Positions 41,867 to 52,000 of a stretch of 64,000 nucleotides of DNA are shown here, in pieces. Under the pieces are notes generated by a model. The model saw only the letters and a list, made by a program, of their open reading frames with translations. It ran no database searches and was not told the origin of the DNA. Position 1 is the stretch's first letter, and each line of letters begins with the position of its first letter. The translations under genes were made by a program, and so were the position numbers. This DNA is from Paenibacillus sp. cl123 (GTDB taxonomy: Bacteria > Bacillota > Bacilli > Paenibacillales > NBRC-103111), in assembly GCF_900101595.1 (NCBI RefSeq), contig NZ_FMYY01000026.1:1-64000 (forward strand), written 5' to 3'.

Positions 41867-44140
41867 CTAGGCCTCGTCTTCGCTTGTCCCTTGATATCCG
41901 TTTAATGCTCGGAATTTTCCCGGAGTCATCCCGACTTCGCGCTTGAACGAGCGAATGAAATTTTGCGGATTCGTGAAATGCAAGTTTTGGGCGATCCGGT
42001 TCACGCTATCTTCGGTTTCCAGCAGCATCGTCTTCGCGACGCTAATGCGTTTGGCAGTCAAATATTCCGTGAACGACATGCCTTTCTCCTTGCGGAATAC
42101 TTGACTTAAATACGCTGGAGAGTAGCTAAGCTTCACCCCGAGCTCCTCCAGCGTCAGCTCCGAGTAGCCTTCCTGCTCCAAACACCGAATCATATCGTCG
42201 GAAATTTTTTTGTGCTCCTGATCGGTCTTGTCCTCAATGAGCTGCATGATCGGGCCGATTACCTGACGCATGAACCAATCCTCAATGTCGGCGGCGGTTT
42301 GCTGCGCCATCAGGTCCTGGATCAGCTTCTGGTCGGGGCCGTGCTCGAAAGGATACTGATTTAAGATTTCGCTTAGCAGCCGGATCAGCACGAGCTGGTA
42401 GTCGGCCGGCGTGCCTGCATGCTGCAGCAAAGCTTGAATGAACCGCGAAAGCACCTCTTGCGCGGTCTCTTTATCGTTCAGCTTGATCGCGTCCTTCAAT
42501 TGAGCGGAGAGCACGACGGGGTACCGGAACATGGCGCTGCCAGAGATCGGCTCCACGTCTTCAATAAACAGCAGGGAGCCGTTCCCGAACTTAACGCGAT
42601 ATTTCAGGGCGTCCAGCCCTTCCGCCAGGGCTTCCTGCGCGAGCGACAATTCCGAGAATGTTCGGCTGACGCCAAAGCTGACAGAAATTCCTAGATACTG
42701 GGTGATATTCCGCTGCACGTCCTCCCCCAAGGCGAGGACTTCCTGCTTGTTCAGCTCCTGCGAAACCCCGCTCAAGGAGACGAGACAGATAAGCGACTGG
42801 TTCATCACGACGGGCGAGAGCTGGACCGGCGAAGGGATGGTCTCTTGCAAAATGTTCATCGCAGCAAACAGCAGCAGTTCCCGGTCAGCTTCCCTGAAGC
42901 GGATCCCTTCGAATGTATCGATCTTCATGACAAGCACCGCATAGTGCTTGGAGTCGCGGAAGCGCGGATGGCTGAGCAGCACCTTTTCCTCAATTTCCTT
43001 AGGCAGAAATTCCCCTTGAAACAGCTTCAACACGTAATATTTGTGCAGTTCCTTCCCCTGATTGGCGAGCTGCTGCCGCATATTCAGGAGCGAGCTCGCG
43101 ATAAAATCGAGCTCGTCCAGATTTCTTCTCCCTTGTTTATCCTTTGCGAGCTGGCTGTAGAGATTATGGATAGGCGAATACATACGCAAAGAGCCTTTAT
43201 AAGAAAGCACCAGCATGATGCCGATGATCGCTGCGCCCGTTAACAGCGTCGCCCAAGCGATCCCGTAGTTTTCCCGGTTGATGACCGAAATAGGCACAAC
43301 GGATAAGTAAGTCCAGTTCGTGTAGGCCGATTTTTGATAAAAAATATAGACCGTCTCGCCGAGCAGATTCTCCTTAGCGTAGCCGGTCGGCGAGCTTGCC
43401 TGGGTGACCAACCCGGATAAAATCTTCTCCAACGGTTTCGTCTGGGTGTCGTTGTCGGCGTTTGAGGCGATCATCTGCATGCGCTCGTTGGCGATCCAGA
43501 CGCTGCCGAATTGTCCCGAATTGGCGATCCAGCGGTTCACCTGCTTATACTCGATCAGGGAGAGCACCAGACTGTTCGCTTCGGACGCGTACTGAGGGAT
43601 CGGCTTGGCAAACAGGAAGCCGTACGGAATACCGGCATCTGCAAGCGAGAGCCCGGAATCGGCGCTATGCTCCAGGATGAAGGGATGCAGCTTCACTTGC
43701 TCGTTCAACCGTTCGAATGCCTCTCGCTCGCTGTCGTTCAAGTCGAATATTTTGTTGGGGAAAATGGCCCACTTGTTTTTGATGTTTAAGAAATACAAGC
43801 TGCGAATATCGGAATTGCCGGCGGCGGTCGTTCCTAATAAATGGTTGAGCTCTTGAATCATTTCGAACTCGCGGGGCTGCAGCGGCGTATACGCTCCCTT
43901 TGCCAGGAGGGGGGATGCAGCAACTTGCTTCATGGTATGCTCCACAATTTGCAGGTTTTGTTCGACGGTCATGCGTGTCTGCTCCAGCAGCTGCTGCATG
44001 CTCTGCTCCACCTTGTTCACAATACTCACCGATGCGGTGAAATAGGAGAAGACGCCAAGGCAGACCACGGGCAGCGTAGAGATAAGAATTGCAAAAAGCA
44101 GCAGACGCCGCAAATATTTGGGCACATTCATTGGAGTCAT
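41867..44140 (-). CDS. Membrane-bound AraC-family regulator with extracellular sensor
   Basis: Regulator of 757 residues in the architecture common beside Paenibacillus sugar importers. Helix 1 is RLLLFAILISTLPVVCLGVFSYF, followed by an extracellular Cache-like domain (about 40-300), helix 2 AWATLLTGAAIIGIMLVLSYKG, a HAMP-like and middle region, and the C-terminal AraC DNA-binding domain (about 650-750), with RISVAKTMLLETEDSVNRIAQNLHF and IRSFKREVGMTPGKFRAL. The ATG at 44140 follows GAGGAAAGG; a longer frame lacks a site. It is divergent from the LplB/YtcP/LplA-type importer and likely activates it on sensing an extracellular sugar. Confidence 0.92.
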   Translation of the reverse strand: MTPMNVPKYLRRLLLFAILISTLPVVCLGVFSYFTASVSIVNKVEQSMQQLLEQTRMTVEQNLQIVEHTMKQVAASPLLAKGAYTPLQPREFEMIQELNHLLGTTAAGNSDIRSLYFLNIKNKWAIFPNKIFDLNDSEREAFERLNEQVKLHPFILEHSADSGLSLADAGIPYGFLFAKPIPQYASEANSLVLSLIEYKQVNRWIANSGQFGSVWIANERMQMIASNADNDTQTKPLEKILSGLVTQASSPTGYAKENLLGETVYIFYQKSAYTNWTYLSVVPISVINRENYGIAWATLLTGAAIIGIMLVLSYKGSLRMYSPIHNLYSQLAKDKQGRRNLDELDFIASSLLNMRQQLANQGKELHKYYVLKLFQGEFLPKEIEEKVLLSHPRFRDSKHYAVLVMKIDTFEGIRFREADRELLLFAAMNILQETIPSPVQLSPVVMNQSLICLVSLSGVSQELNKQEVLALGEDVQRNITQYLGISVSFGVSRTFSELSLAQEALAEGLDALKYRVKFGNGSLLFIEDVEPISGSAMFRYPVVLSAQLKDAIKLNDKETAQEVLSRFIQALLQHAGTPADYQLVLIRLLSEILNQYPFEHGPDQKLIQDLMAQQTAADIEDWFMRQVIGPIMQLIEDKTDQEHKKISDDMIRCLEQEGYSELTLEELGVKLSYSPAYLSQVFRKEKGMSFTEYLTAKRISVAKTMLLETEDSVNRIAQNLHFTNPQNFIRSFKREVGMTPGKFRALNGYQGTSEDEA

Positions 44141-44395
44141 GATCCCTTTCCTCGTCCTTAGACGCGCGTAGTTCCGAACCGTATCCCTATTATAGGGAAG
44201 TATCGTAGATATGCAAAGATAGCTAAAGTACGCTAGGCAATAATCTATTCTGTTGATTATTTCTATTCTGGAGAGCATCGGCGGCCTAAGACACGCCGGA
44301 TGCGGAACAACTGCTGAGCGGATTATATCGGGTTATGCAAGGTCACGGCTATGATAAGGGAGCAGTTCAACACACGATAAGGGAGCGCAGCGTAA

Positions 44396-45352
44396 ATGAA
44401 ACAAACCGTCGCCCATGCGGCAGCCGAGCGGGCAGTCGGATCGGTTGCCAACCAGTTCCTCAAGGAGGTCCGCCGTCATAAATGGCTCTATTTAATGGTT
44501 TTGCCGGGCATCCTCTACTTTGCCGTTTTTAAATATGTACCGATGCTTGGCATCGCGATTGCGTTTAAGGATTATCAGCCTTTCGCCGGGTTTCTGGACA
44601 GCCCTTGGGTGGGGCTGAAGCATTTCGAACGATTTTTCAGCAATGACGATTTTCCGATACTGCTTCGCAACACACTGATCATTGCGATCTACAAACTGTT
44701 GTTCTATTTTCCTGTCCCGATCGTGCTCGCTCTGCTGCTGAACGAAGTTCGCATCAAGCTGTTCAAGCGGGTGGTACAAACGATTCTGTATGTTCCGCAT
44801 TTTTTCTCCTGGCTCGTGATTGTCGGCATGACCTACATGCTGCTCACGACCGAAGGAGGGCTGATAAACCAGATGGTTCAATCGGCTGGAGCCGAGCCGA
44901 TCAACTTCCTTGGCACTGAGACGTGGATTCGCACACTGCTGACATCGCAGAATATCTGGAAGGAAGCCGGCTGGGGAACGATCCTGTATCTGGCCTCGAT
45001 GAGCGCCATCGATCCGCAATTATATGAAGCGGCCCGGATGGACGGAGCGGGGCGGTTCCGGCTGATGTGGCATATCACGCTGCCTTGCATCCGCAGCACG
45101 ATCGTGATCCTTCTGATCTTGCAGCTGGGGCATATGCTGGACCTTGGGTTTGAGCAAATCTTCAATATGCTGAATCCGGGCAACCGTCTGTATGCCGAAG
45201 TGTTCGACACCTACGTATACACTGCGGGCATTACCCAGGGGCAGTTCAGCTACAGCACCGCGGTCGGCTTGTTCAAATCGCTGGTGGGACTTGTGCTAGT
45301 CCTGTTGGCGAATGCCGCTGCCCGTCGGCTTGGCGAGGAAGGCGTGTTCTGA
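44396..45352 (+). CDS. ABC sugar importer permease (LplB type)
   Basis: Six-helix permease of 318 residues. After a cytosolic lead of about 30 residues, helix 1 is LYLMVLPGILYFAVFKYVPMLGIAIAFKDY. The EAA loop is YEAARMDGAGRFRLMWHITLPCIRSTIVIL, the contact site for the ATPase. LplB-type permeases import complex-sugar fragments. AAGGGAG is ten bases before the ATG. First gene of permease-permease-binding protein; no ATPase gene is present here, so a shared MsmX-like ATPase elsewhere is likely. Driven by the divergent AraC regulator. Confidence 0.94.
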   Translation: MKQTVAHAAAERAVGSVANQFLKEVRRHKWLYLMVLPGILYFAVFKYVPMLGIAIAFKDYQPFAGFLDSPWVGLKHFERFFSNDDFPILLRNTLIIAIYKLLFYFPVPIVLALLLNEVRIKLFKRVVQTILYVPHFFSWLVIVGMTYMLLTTEGGLINQMVQSAGAEPINFLGTETWIRTLLTSQNIWKEAGWGTILYLASMSAIDPQLYEAARMDGAGRFRLMWHITLPCIRSTIVILLILQLGHMLDLGFEQIFNMLNPGNRLYAEVFDTYVYTAGITQGQFSYSTAVGLFKSLVGLVLVLLANAAARRLGEEGVF

Positions 45353-45407
45353 AGCGGCTACTCCAGGATAGACCTGATTTCATTTTTTTAGGAAGGAGAT
45401 GTTCACA

Positions 45408-46283
45408 TTGATCCAAACGCAAGCAACACGTACAGGCAGCCGATTATTCAGCCTGTTCAATTATGTTTTTTTGACGGCATGCGCGTTCGCCTGCCTGTTC
45501 CCGTTTCTCTCAATTGTCGGCGGCTCGTTCGCTACGGCCGGGGAGCTTGCGGCCAAGCGGTTCGTTATCATTCCGGAAATTTTCTCGGTGGAGGCGTACC
45601 GGATGATTTTTTCGGGCGGGGCAATTCCGCGAAGCTTGCTCGTATCGGCATTCATTACCGTGGCAGGGACGGCAATCAATCTATTTTTCACCGCGATCAC
45701 AGCTTATGCCTTGTCCCGCAGAGGGCTGAAAGGCCGACGATGGATGATGCTCATGATCGTGTTCACCATGCTGTTCGACGCGGGGGTTATTCCGCATTAT
45801 CTTCTCGTGAAGCAGCTGAACATGCTGAACACGTACTGGGCGGTTCTTATCCCCGGCGCTATCGCCGCATTTAATCTGGTGCTGATGCGCAATTTCTTCA
45901 TGCAGCTGCCGGAGGAGCTGTTCGACTCCGCGAAAATCGACGGATGCAATGATCTGTCTACTTTCTGGCGAATCGTGCTGCCGCTGTCCACAGCTTCCTT
46001 GGCAACGTTTACGTTGTTCTACGCGGTCGGACATTGGAACAACTTTTTTTCAGCGTTCCTCTATCTAAACAAACCGAGCATGTGGCCTGTCCAAATCTGG
46101 CTGCGGAATATTCTGGTTTTGGCGACCTTCGATCTCTCGGAGATGGGCGTCAGAGTCGACGTTCCGTCCCGCAGTTTGCAGAATGCGGTTATCGTCGTCG
46201 CCACGCTGCCGATTCTGGTTGTCTACCCTTTTGTACAGAAATATTTTGCAAGCGGCGTTATGGTAGGGTCGGTTAAAGGATGA
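45408..46283 (+). CDS. ABC sugar importer permease (YtcP/CAR type)
   Basis: Second six-helix permease of the importer, 291 residues. Helix 1 is NYVFLTACAFACLFPFLSIVGGSF, and the EAA loop is LFDSAKIDGCNDLSTFWRIVLPLSTASLAT. The end PFVQKYFASGVMVGSVKG is the YtcP signature. The TTG at 45408 is taken as start because AAGGAG is nine bases before it and directly abuts the ATG at 45399, which could not then be used. It pairs with the preceding permease and lies 55 bases before the binding-protein gene. Confidence 0.93.
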   Translation: MIQTQATRTGSRLFSLFNYVFLTACAFACLFPFLSIVGGSFATAGELAAKRFVIIPEIFSVEAYRMIFSGGAIPRSLLVSAFITVAGTAINLFFTAITAYALSRRGLKGRRWMMLMIVFTMLFDAGVIPHYLLVKQLNMLNTYWAVLIPGAIAAFNLVLMRNFFMQLPEELFDSAKIDGCNDLSTFWRIVLPLSTASLATFTLFYAVGHWNNFFSAFLYLNKPSMWPVQIWLRNILVLATFDLSEMGVRVDVPSRSLQNAVIVVATLPILVVYPFVQKYFASGVMVGSVKG

Positions 46284-46337
46284 GCTATTCTCATCTTTAA
46301 CAATAGATTACAATTTAGTTTGGGAGGGTTAAAGAAA

Positions 46338-47867
46338 ATGAATAAACAAAGTAGAAAAAAGATGGCTGGCTTGCTGATGCTTACACTGGTATCCACAACG
46401 CTTGCGGCCGGTTGTTCAAGCGGAAACGGCGCTAGCGGCAGCAGTCCCAATGCTTCCAATGCGCCAAGCGAGAGCCAGACTCCGTCCACCCAACCGAATA
46501 AACCGATCAGTATCCGTACGATGCAGCCTTACTGGTCGTCCGCGCTGCCGGATACGTCCAGTCCGCTGTTCAAGAAGATGGAACAAATCATGAACGCCCA
46601 GATCACAGCCGATTTTGTCCAGGGCAGCAGTTTCATGGATAAGGTCAACGTAACGCTTGCCTCCGGTGATCTTCCCGATATTCTGGTCGTCCTGCAGGGT
46701 AATCAGCCCTCCATTATCCAGGCCATCCGTGCCGGAGCATTCTGGGAAGTCGGTAAATATGTCGATAAATTCCCGAATCTGAAGGCCAGCCGCTCTAAAA
46801 TCAGCGACGACGCGATCCAGGTGGACGGAAAAATATGGGCGCTTTACAAGCCGATGGACCTCGACCGTGGCGGGATCAATATGCGTCAGGATTGGCTGGA
46901 TAAGCTTGGGTTGAAGCGTCCGCGGACGATGGATGAGCTGTACAACGTGCTGAAGGCGTTCGCCCAGAACGATCCGGACGGCAATGGCAAGCAAGACACG
47001 TATGGATTGGCATCCTCCGGACTTCCGCTCTGGTTTTTTGCAGAGAAATTCGGAGCGCCTAACGGCTATAAAGTGGAGGGCGGCAAATTCGTACCGGCCT
47101 TCGCAACGGAGGAATACCGGAACGCGATGAGGTTTTTCCGTAAGCTGTACACCGAGGGTATTATGAATAAGGATTTTGCGTATGCGAAGCTCAGCCAGAC
47201 GGACGAAATACTGGTGAATGGTCAAGCCGGGGCCTACTTCGGCAACGTGGACCGGGCAGACCTGTGGGCTAAGGTGATGAATAATAACGCAAACGCGAAG
47301 CTCCTCTCTTTCTCTGATATGGACGGCCCGAACCTCAACTATGCAAACACCGGCTACTACACGACGATGATGTTCCCGAAAGGCACGGTCAAAACGGAAG
47401 AGCGTCTGCTTGAGCTTCTTGGCGCGCTCGATCGCCTGGCAGCGCCGGAGAACGCCGACTTCCGCGTATACGGCATTGAAGGCACGGATTACAAAGTGGA
47501 GAACGGCAAGAAGACGATCATCAACAATCAGTGGCCTGTGCTGGCTTCGCTGACTGCTCTTGCGGCAACGAAGCCGGAGGTTCCGTTAGATGGTCACCCG
47601 GACTGGCACGTGGAAATGTACAAGATCGTGGCGGAAAACGGCAAAAGCAAGACGCTTACCCCGAACCCGTCCGCAGGCTTGGTCTCGCAGACGCGGAACG
47701 AGAAAGGCAACGAGCTGCAAAAGCTGATCGACGATGCCGTGACCAAATACGTCATGAACGAGCTGGATGATAAAGGCTTTGACGACGCGATCCAGAAATG
47801 GCGTTCGACTGGCGGGGATCAAATGCTTAAGGAATACGAAGCCGAGCATCAGAAGCTTAAGCGCTAA
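46338..47867 (+). CDS. Sugar-binding lipoprotein of the ABC importer (LplA type)
   Basis: Extracellular solute-binding lipoprotein of 509 residues. The signal peptide ends at the lipobox LAAGC, followed by a Gly/Ser/Asn linker, then a bilobed type-1-family domain with IMNAQITADFVQGSSFMDKVN and WALYKPMDLDRGGINMRQDW, typical of LplA proteins for oligosaccharides. The ATG at 46338 is preceded by GGGAGGG at nine bases. The hairpin right after the stop (47874-47909) would protect its mRNA 3' end, a common way to make more binding protein than permease. The CE7 esterase follows. Confidence 0.93.
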   Translation: MNKQSRKKMAGLLMLTLVSTTLAAGCSSGNGASGSSPNASNAPSESQTPSTQPNKPISIRTMQPYWSSALPDTSSPLFKKMEQIMNAQITADFVQGSSFMDKVNVTLASGDLPDILVVLQGNQPSIIQAIRAGAFWEVGKYVDKFPNLKASRSKISDDAIQVDGKIWALYKPMDLDRGGINMRQDWLDKLGLKRPRTMDELYNVLKAFAQNDPDGNGKQDTYGLASSGLPLWFFAEKFGAPNGYKVEGGKFVPAFATEEYRNAMRFFRKLYTEGIMNKDFAYAKLSQTDEILVNGQAGAYFGNVDRADLWAKVMNNNANAKLLSFSDMDGPNLNYANTGYYTTMMFPKGTVKTEERLLELLGALDRLAAPENADFRVYGIEGTDYKVENGKKTIINNQWPVLASLTALAATKPEVPLDGHPDWHVEMYKIVAENGKSKTLTPNPSAGLVSQTRNEKGNELQKLIDDAVTKYVMNELDDKGFDDAIQKWRSTGGDQMLKEYEAEHQKLKR

Positions 47868-47873
47868 TTCCGC

Positions 47874-47909
47874 GCAAGCCCCAGTTGTTTTTCGATGGTT
47901 GGGGCTTGC
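47874..47909 (+). terminator. Intercistronic hairpin between binding protein and esterase
   Basis: GCAAGCCCCA (47874-47883) pairs perfectly with TGGGGCTTGC (47900-47909) over a T-rich loop. There is no U-tail, so it may be a partial terminator or 3' end stabiliser, letting some reading reach the esterase. Confidence 0.65.
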
Positions 47910-47998
47910 CGTGATAGCAAGGAAATATGGGGTAGGGATGTACCGTTTATTTGCTGCGGGAGGCTGCATGAAGAGACAGATGGAAGGAGGAATGAAGG

Positions 47999-48946
47999 GT
48001 GAACGCAATTGAGAAACGACTGAAGGAGCTGAGTCAGCTTCAGCCGGAACCAACGGCTCAGCCGGATTTTGCGGCATTTTGGGAGCGTGTGCTCCTCGAA
48101 GCAGCGGAAGCCGGGTCTTGCGGTCGCGAGCCGATGGCATCTCCGTTCGTTGATGCGCCGGTCTACAAGCTCGTCTTCACGGGTGCGAGCGACACGCCGA
48201 TCCACGCTTTATACATGCTGCCGCCGGGAAGGGGCGAAGCTCCTGTACCGTGCGTCGTTATTTTTCACGGATACTCCGGGTCGAAGGGCAACCCGGAGGA
48301 CTACGCCGCTTGGGCGATGATGGGGTACGCGGTGCTGGCGGTCGACATTCGCGGTCAAGGCGGGGAGACGGGCAATATGCTGCCTCAGGATTATGGGAAG
48401 ACCGCAGGCTGGGTCACGCAAGGGATTCTTGATCCGGAAACCTGCTATTACCGGGCGATCTCCATCGACGGTTTGCGGGCGGTGCGGTATGCACGCGAGC
48501 AGCCGGAGGTGAATCCGGATCAAATCTTCATCGCAGGCACGAGCCAGGGCGGAGGCTTGGCGCTGGTCGTCTCCGCGCTAGATTCCCGCATCAAAGGGAC
48601 GGTCGCGAAAGTGCCCAATATGTGTCATATGGATTACGGCCTGCTTTACTCCACCGGCTCGGTGACGGAGGCAGCTGATTTCGTCACACGCATGCCGCAG
48701 CACCTTGGCGCTGTCCTGCGTACGCTCAGTTATTTTGATGTGATGAATTTGGCCGAATGGATTCATATGCCGATTCGCGTAACGGCAGGACTCAAGGACA
48801 CGGTCTGCATGCCGGAGACGATTTTCGCCGCTTACAACAAAATTTCGTCCGCCGATAAAGCAATTCAAGTGTTTCCGTTCATGGGGCATGCGGTAGAGCC
48901 GGGACACCGGCAGGCGGCACATGCTTTCTTCAGCACGCTCAGCTAA
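47999..48946 (+). CDS. Acetyl esterase, carbohydrate esterase family 7
   Basis: Alpha/beta-hydrolase of 315 residues related to acetylxylan esterase and cephalosporin-C deacetylase. VVIFHGYSGSKGNPEDY gives the oxyanion region; FIAGTSQGGGLALVVSAL has nucleophile S182; GLKDTVCMPETIFAAYNKI has the acid; and FMGHAVEPGH has the catalytic histidine. CE7 members remove acetyl groups from short xylooligosaccharides inside the cell and are hexameric. No signal peptide. The GTG start follows GGAGGAATGAAGG. Location after the importer suggests it deacetylates the imported sugar. Confidence 0.93.
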   Translation: MNAIEKRLKELSQLQPEPTAQPDFAAFWERVLLEAAEAGSCGREPMASPFVDAPVYKLVFTGASDTPIHALYMLPPGRGEAPVPCVVIFHGYSGSKGNPEDYAAWAMMGYAVLAVDIRGQGGETGNMLPQDYGKTAGWVTQGILDPETCYYRAISIDGLRAVRYAREQPEVNPDQIFIAGTSQGGGLALVVSALDSRIKGTVAKVPNMCHMDYGLLYSTGSVTEAADFVTRMPQHLGAVLRTLSYFDVMNLAEWIHMPIRVTAGLKDTVCMPETIFAAYNKISSADKAIQVFPFMGHAVEPGHRQAAHAFFSTLS

Positions 48947-49055
48947 GCGCGCCGGGTTCGATAGGCCTGAAAGGAGGTGGTTGCTGTCGCGCAAATCAGC
49001 GACATTGTAAAGAATTATGAAAGGGCTTTAATACAACTGAACAGGAGGATTGAGA

Positions 49056-52000
49056 ATGAGAAAAGGAACGATGACTAAGGTTTCAGTTACGCTGGCAACT
49101 GCTTTAATCGTGCAATTAGCAGGGGGTACAGGTCTGCCGGACCCTACCGCACAAGCAGCTCCCATTGTGGCTGACAGCACCTGGAAGGCTATTGATACTA
49201 CACTGGCGGTAGCTCCCGGAAGTGCGCTTGATTTGTCCTATATGAATCCAATTCCGGCTGGAACGAAAGGCTTCGTCAAGATCGATGCGGATGGCGATTA
49301 TTATTTTACGGATGAGCCCAATAAGAAAGTAAAGTTCTTCGGTACCAATCTGAACGGCAGCTATGGCCAGGATCCTTCCCGAGATGAAATGGTGGTCATC
49401 GCCGACCGGATTGCAGCTATGGGTTATAATTCGGCGCGTTTCCATTCCATTGATGAAAATTATGACTGGGCAAAAGGGCTTATGGAGAAGCCTACTTCCA
49501 CCACCGTTACATTGAATTCGGCCAAACTGGACAATTTCGAGTACTTTCTTTATTTATTGAAGGAGCGGGGCATCTATATCAACATTGACCTTATGGCCTA
49601 TCCGGATTTCTCCGGCGTACCAGGCCTAAGCCAATACGGCACATTCGAAGACAAAAATATGGCGCTGCTATTTCCGGAAGGGAAAGCGATCTGGCGATCC
49701 TTCGCTCAGCAGCTGCTTACTCATGTGAATCCATATACCGGAATCGCCTTGAAGGATGATCCTATCTTGATGGGGCTTTCTCCCATGAATGAGGCTATCC
49801 TTTATAATGCTAACTTTTCAAATGAAAATGTAAATGCGTGGTTCCTTACAGACTTTAATCTATTTCTGGCCGGTAAAGGGCGTCCTGCGATCACCACATT
49901 CCCCAACACGTTCTGGAGTGCGCCTGCGAGTATCCGTGACGATCTTGCCGAGTACTTCACAGACAAAGCGTTATCTTCCTATAATGAAATGAAAAATTAT
50001 CTTACAGATGTAATCGGAATCCAGATTCCCATCGGAGGAATGAATTACATCAATGATTCTTTGGCCAACTATTGGCGCACACAAACAGACATTCACGAAA
50101 CCCACTTATACAATGGGCTTGTGGACGGGAGGGGAGCATCCTTCTCTTATACCCCTGCGAGGCATCCCCGGTACAGTATGAGATTTGATCCGGAAACAGC
50201 GGCTAACTATGTGCCGACTTACGCCGGGCAGAGTATCTTTAAAAATTATATTCCCGGTCTTGCTCTTGGGCAGCTGTACCAGAAGCCATTTGCATTAACG
50301 GAGTATAACCAGGAGTTTCCGACGAAAGGCCGGGACGAACTAGGATTGATCGCGGCCGCGGCCGGCGCCCACAATGGCTGGGATATGCTGCAAAGATTTC
50401 AATATGTGTCCCGTGTAGAACAAGCCGTTCAACAAAGCTCTACTTTGGGCGGGTTTACCTCCTTCGACATTCTAACCGATACGTTGGTCACGATGTCCGA
50501 AATTCAAAGCGCCCTTCTTTTCCGTAAAGGCGGCGTCACGGCAGGCCAGCCTAGATTTGTCATTGTCAGGGATAAGACATCGGTGAAGACGGATGCGGCT
50601 TCGACGGAGAATGAAGATAAAGAGACTAATCGAAACTACATTCCGCATCTGTTCAAAATGGTTACCGTGTATGCAGATAAGCCTGGAGAACCTTATGCCT
50701 TCTACAAAATCACACCTGATCTTACGCCCGAGCAGATCGCAAGCGGCAATATTCCCGCCCAGAATAAGATTACGATTACAAACAGCATGACGATCAAGCA
50801 GGTTGCGGAGACGTTTATTAATGCTCTGGACGATGTCAATCTGAAAAACAGCATGCTTGCCAATCTGAATCAAAATAAGCTGGTTTCGGACACGGGTGAG
50901 CTTGTTTTTGATCTTAATCTAAATACGTACCTCATCGATACCCCTTACATGGTTGGAGCTGTAGGTACACTCAATAACAACACATTCGAGCTTGGTCCAG
51001 TATCCTTGAAGGCGAGTGTGGATAAAGGAACCGTGTCCGCAGCAGCGCTTGATGATCAATCTCTCGATAAAAGTGAAAGAATCGTGGTCATCCATACAAC
51101 TGATGTAGCAGCCACAGGGGAAGATACCATTCAAGATCCTGTCGATAGCAATAAGAGGACCTATGTAAGAGGGACATTGCCGACGCTTGCCAAATACGGG
51201 ACCCTGGAATTCCGCCTGAAGACGACACTCGTGCCTGCGGCGTACAAAGCTTACAAGCTGGCGACCAACGGTGTACGGCTGCAGGAGCTTCCCGTGGTCA
51301 CCGCAGGAGATGAAGTCATTGTCCAGTTTGATACGGATAAAGGCTACGCTTTCGAGCTCGTGTACGATGCGATCTATGCGGATGGCTTTGAAGCGGGCAA
51401 CGCAAACGGCTGGAGTCCGCAGAAAGGACAATGGAGCACCGTGCAGGAGGGCGGATCTTCCGTCTATCTGTCCGAAAAATCGGGACTTTCCGTGGCCGAT
51501 GCAACGTACGGTACTGATTATTGGGTAGAAGCGGACGTTAAGGAGTCCAATACCAGGGGAGACCTCGGTCTTGTAGCGCGGTATGCGGATAGCGGCAATT
51601 ATTATGCTTTTACCTATCACGCAAATCCCGGCAAAGCCAAGCTCGAAAAGCGCCAGAATAATCAGAACATTGAGATTCAGTCCGTGTCGGGACTTCCAAA
51701 AATGGAAGCGGGAACAACCTACAAGCTGCGCTTTGAAACCGTCGGCACTACATTAAAAGGTTATCTAAACGGCCAATTGGTGATTAGCGCCACAGATCCT
51801 GCTTCTAGCGGTGGAAAAGTCGGCCTCATAACCAGCTCCACAGATCCTGCTTTTAGCGGCGGAAAAGTCGGCCTCATCACCAGCTCCAGCCGAAAAGCAT
51901 ACTTCGATAACGTGGTTGTCCGTCATGACGACGCGGCAGCTCCTACGGCTCCTTCCAACTTGACGGCCGTGGCGAACTCATCCTCACAAATGGATCTCAC

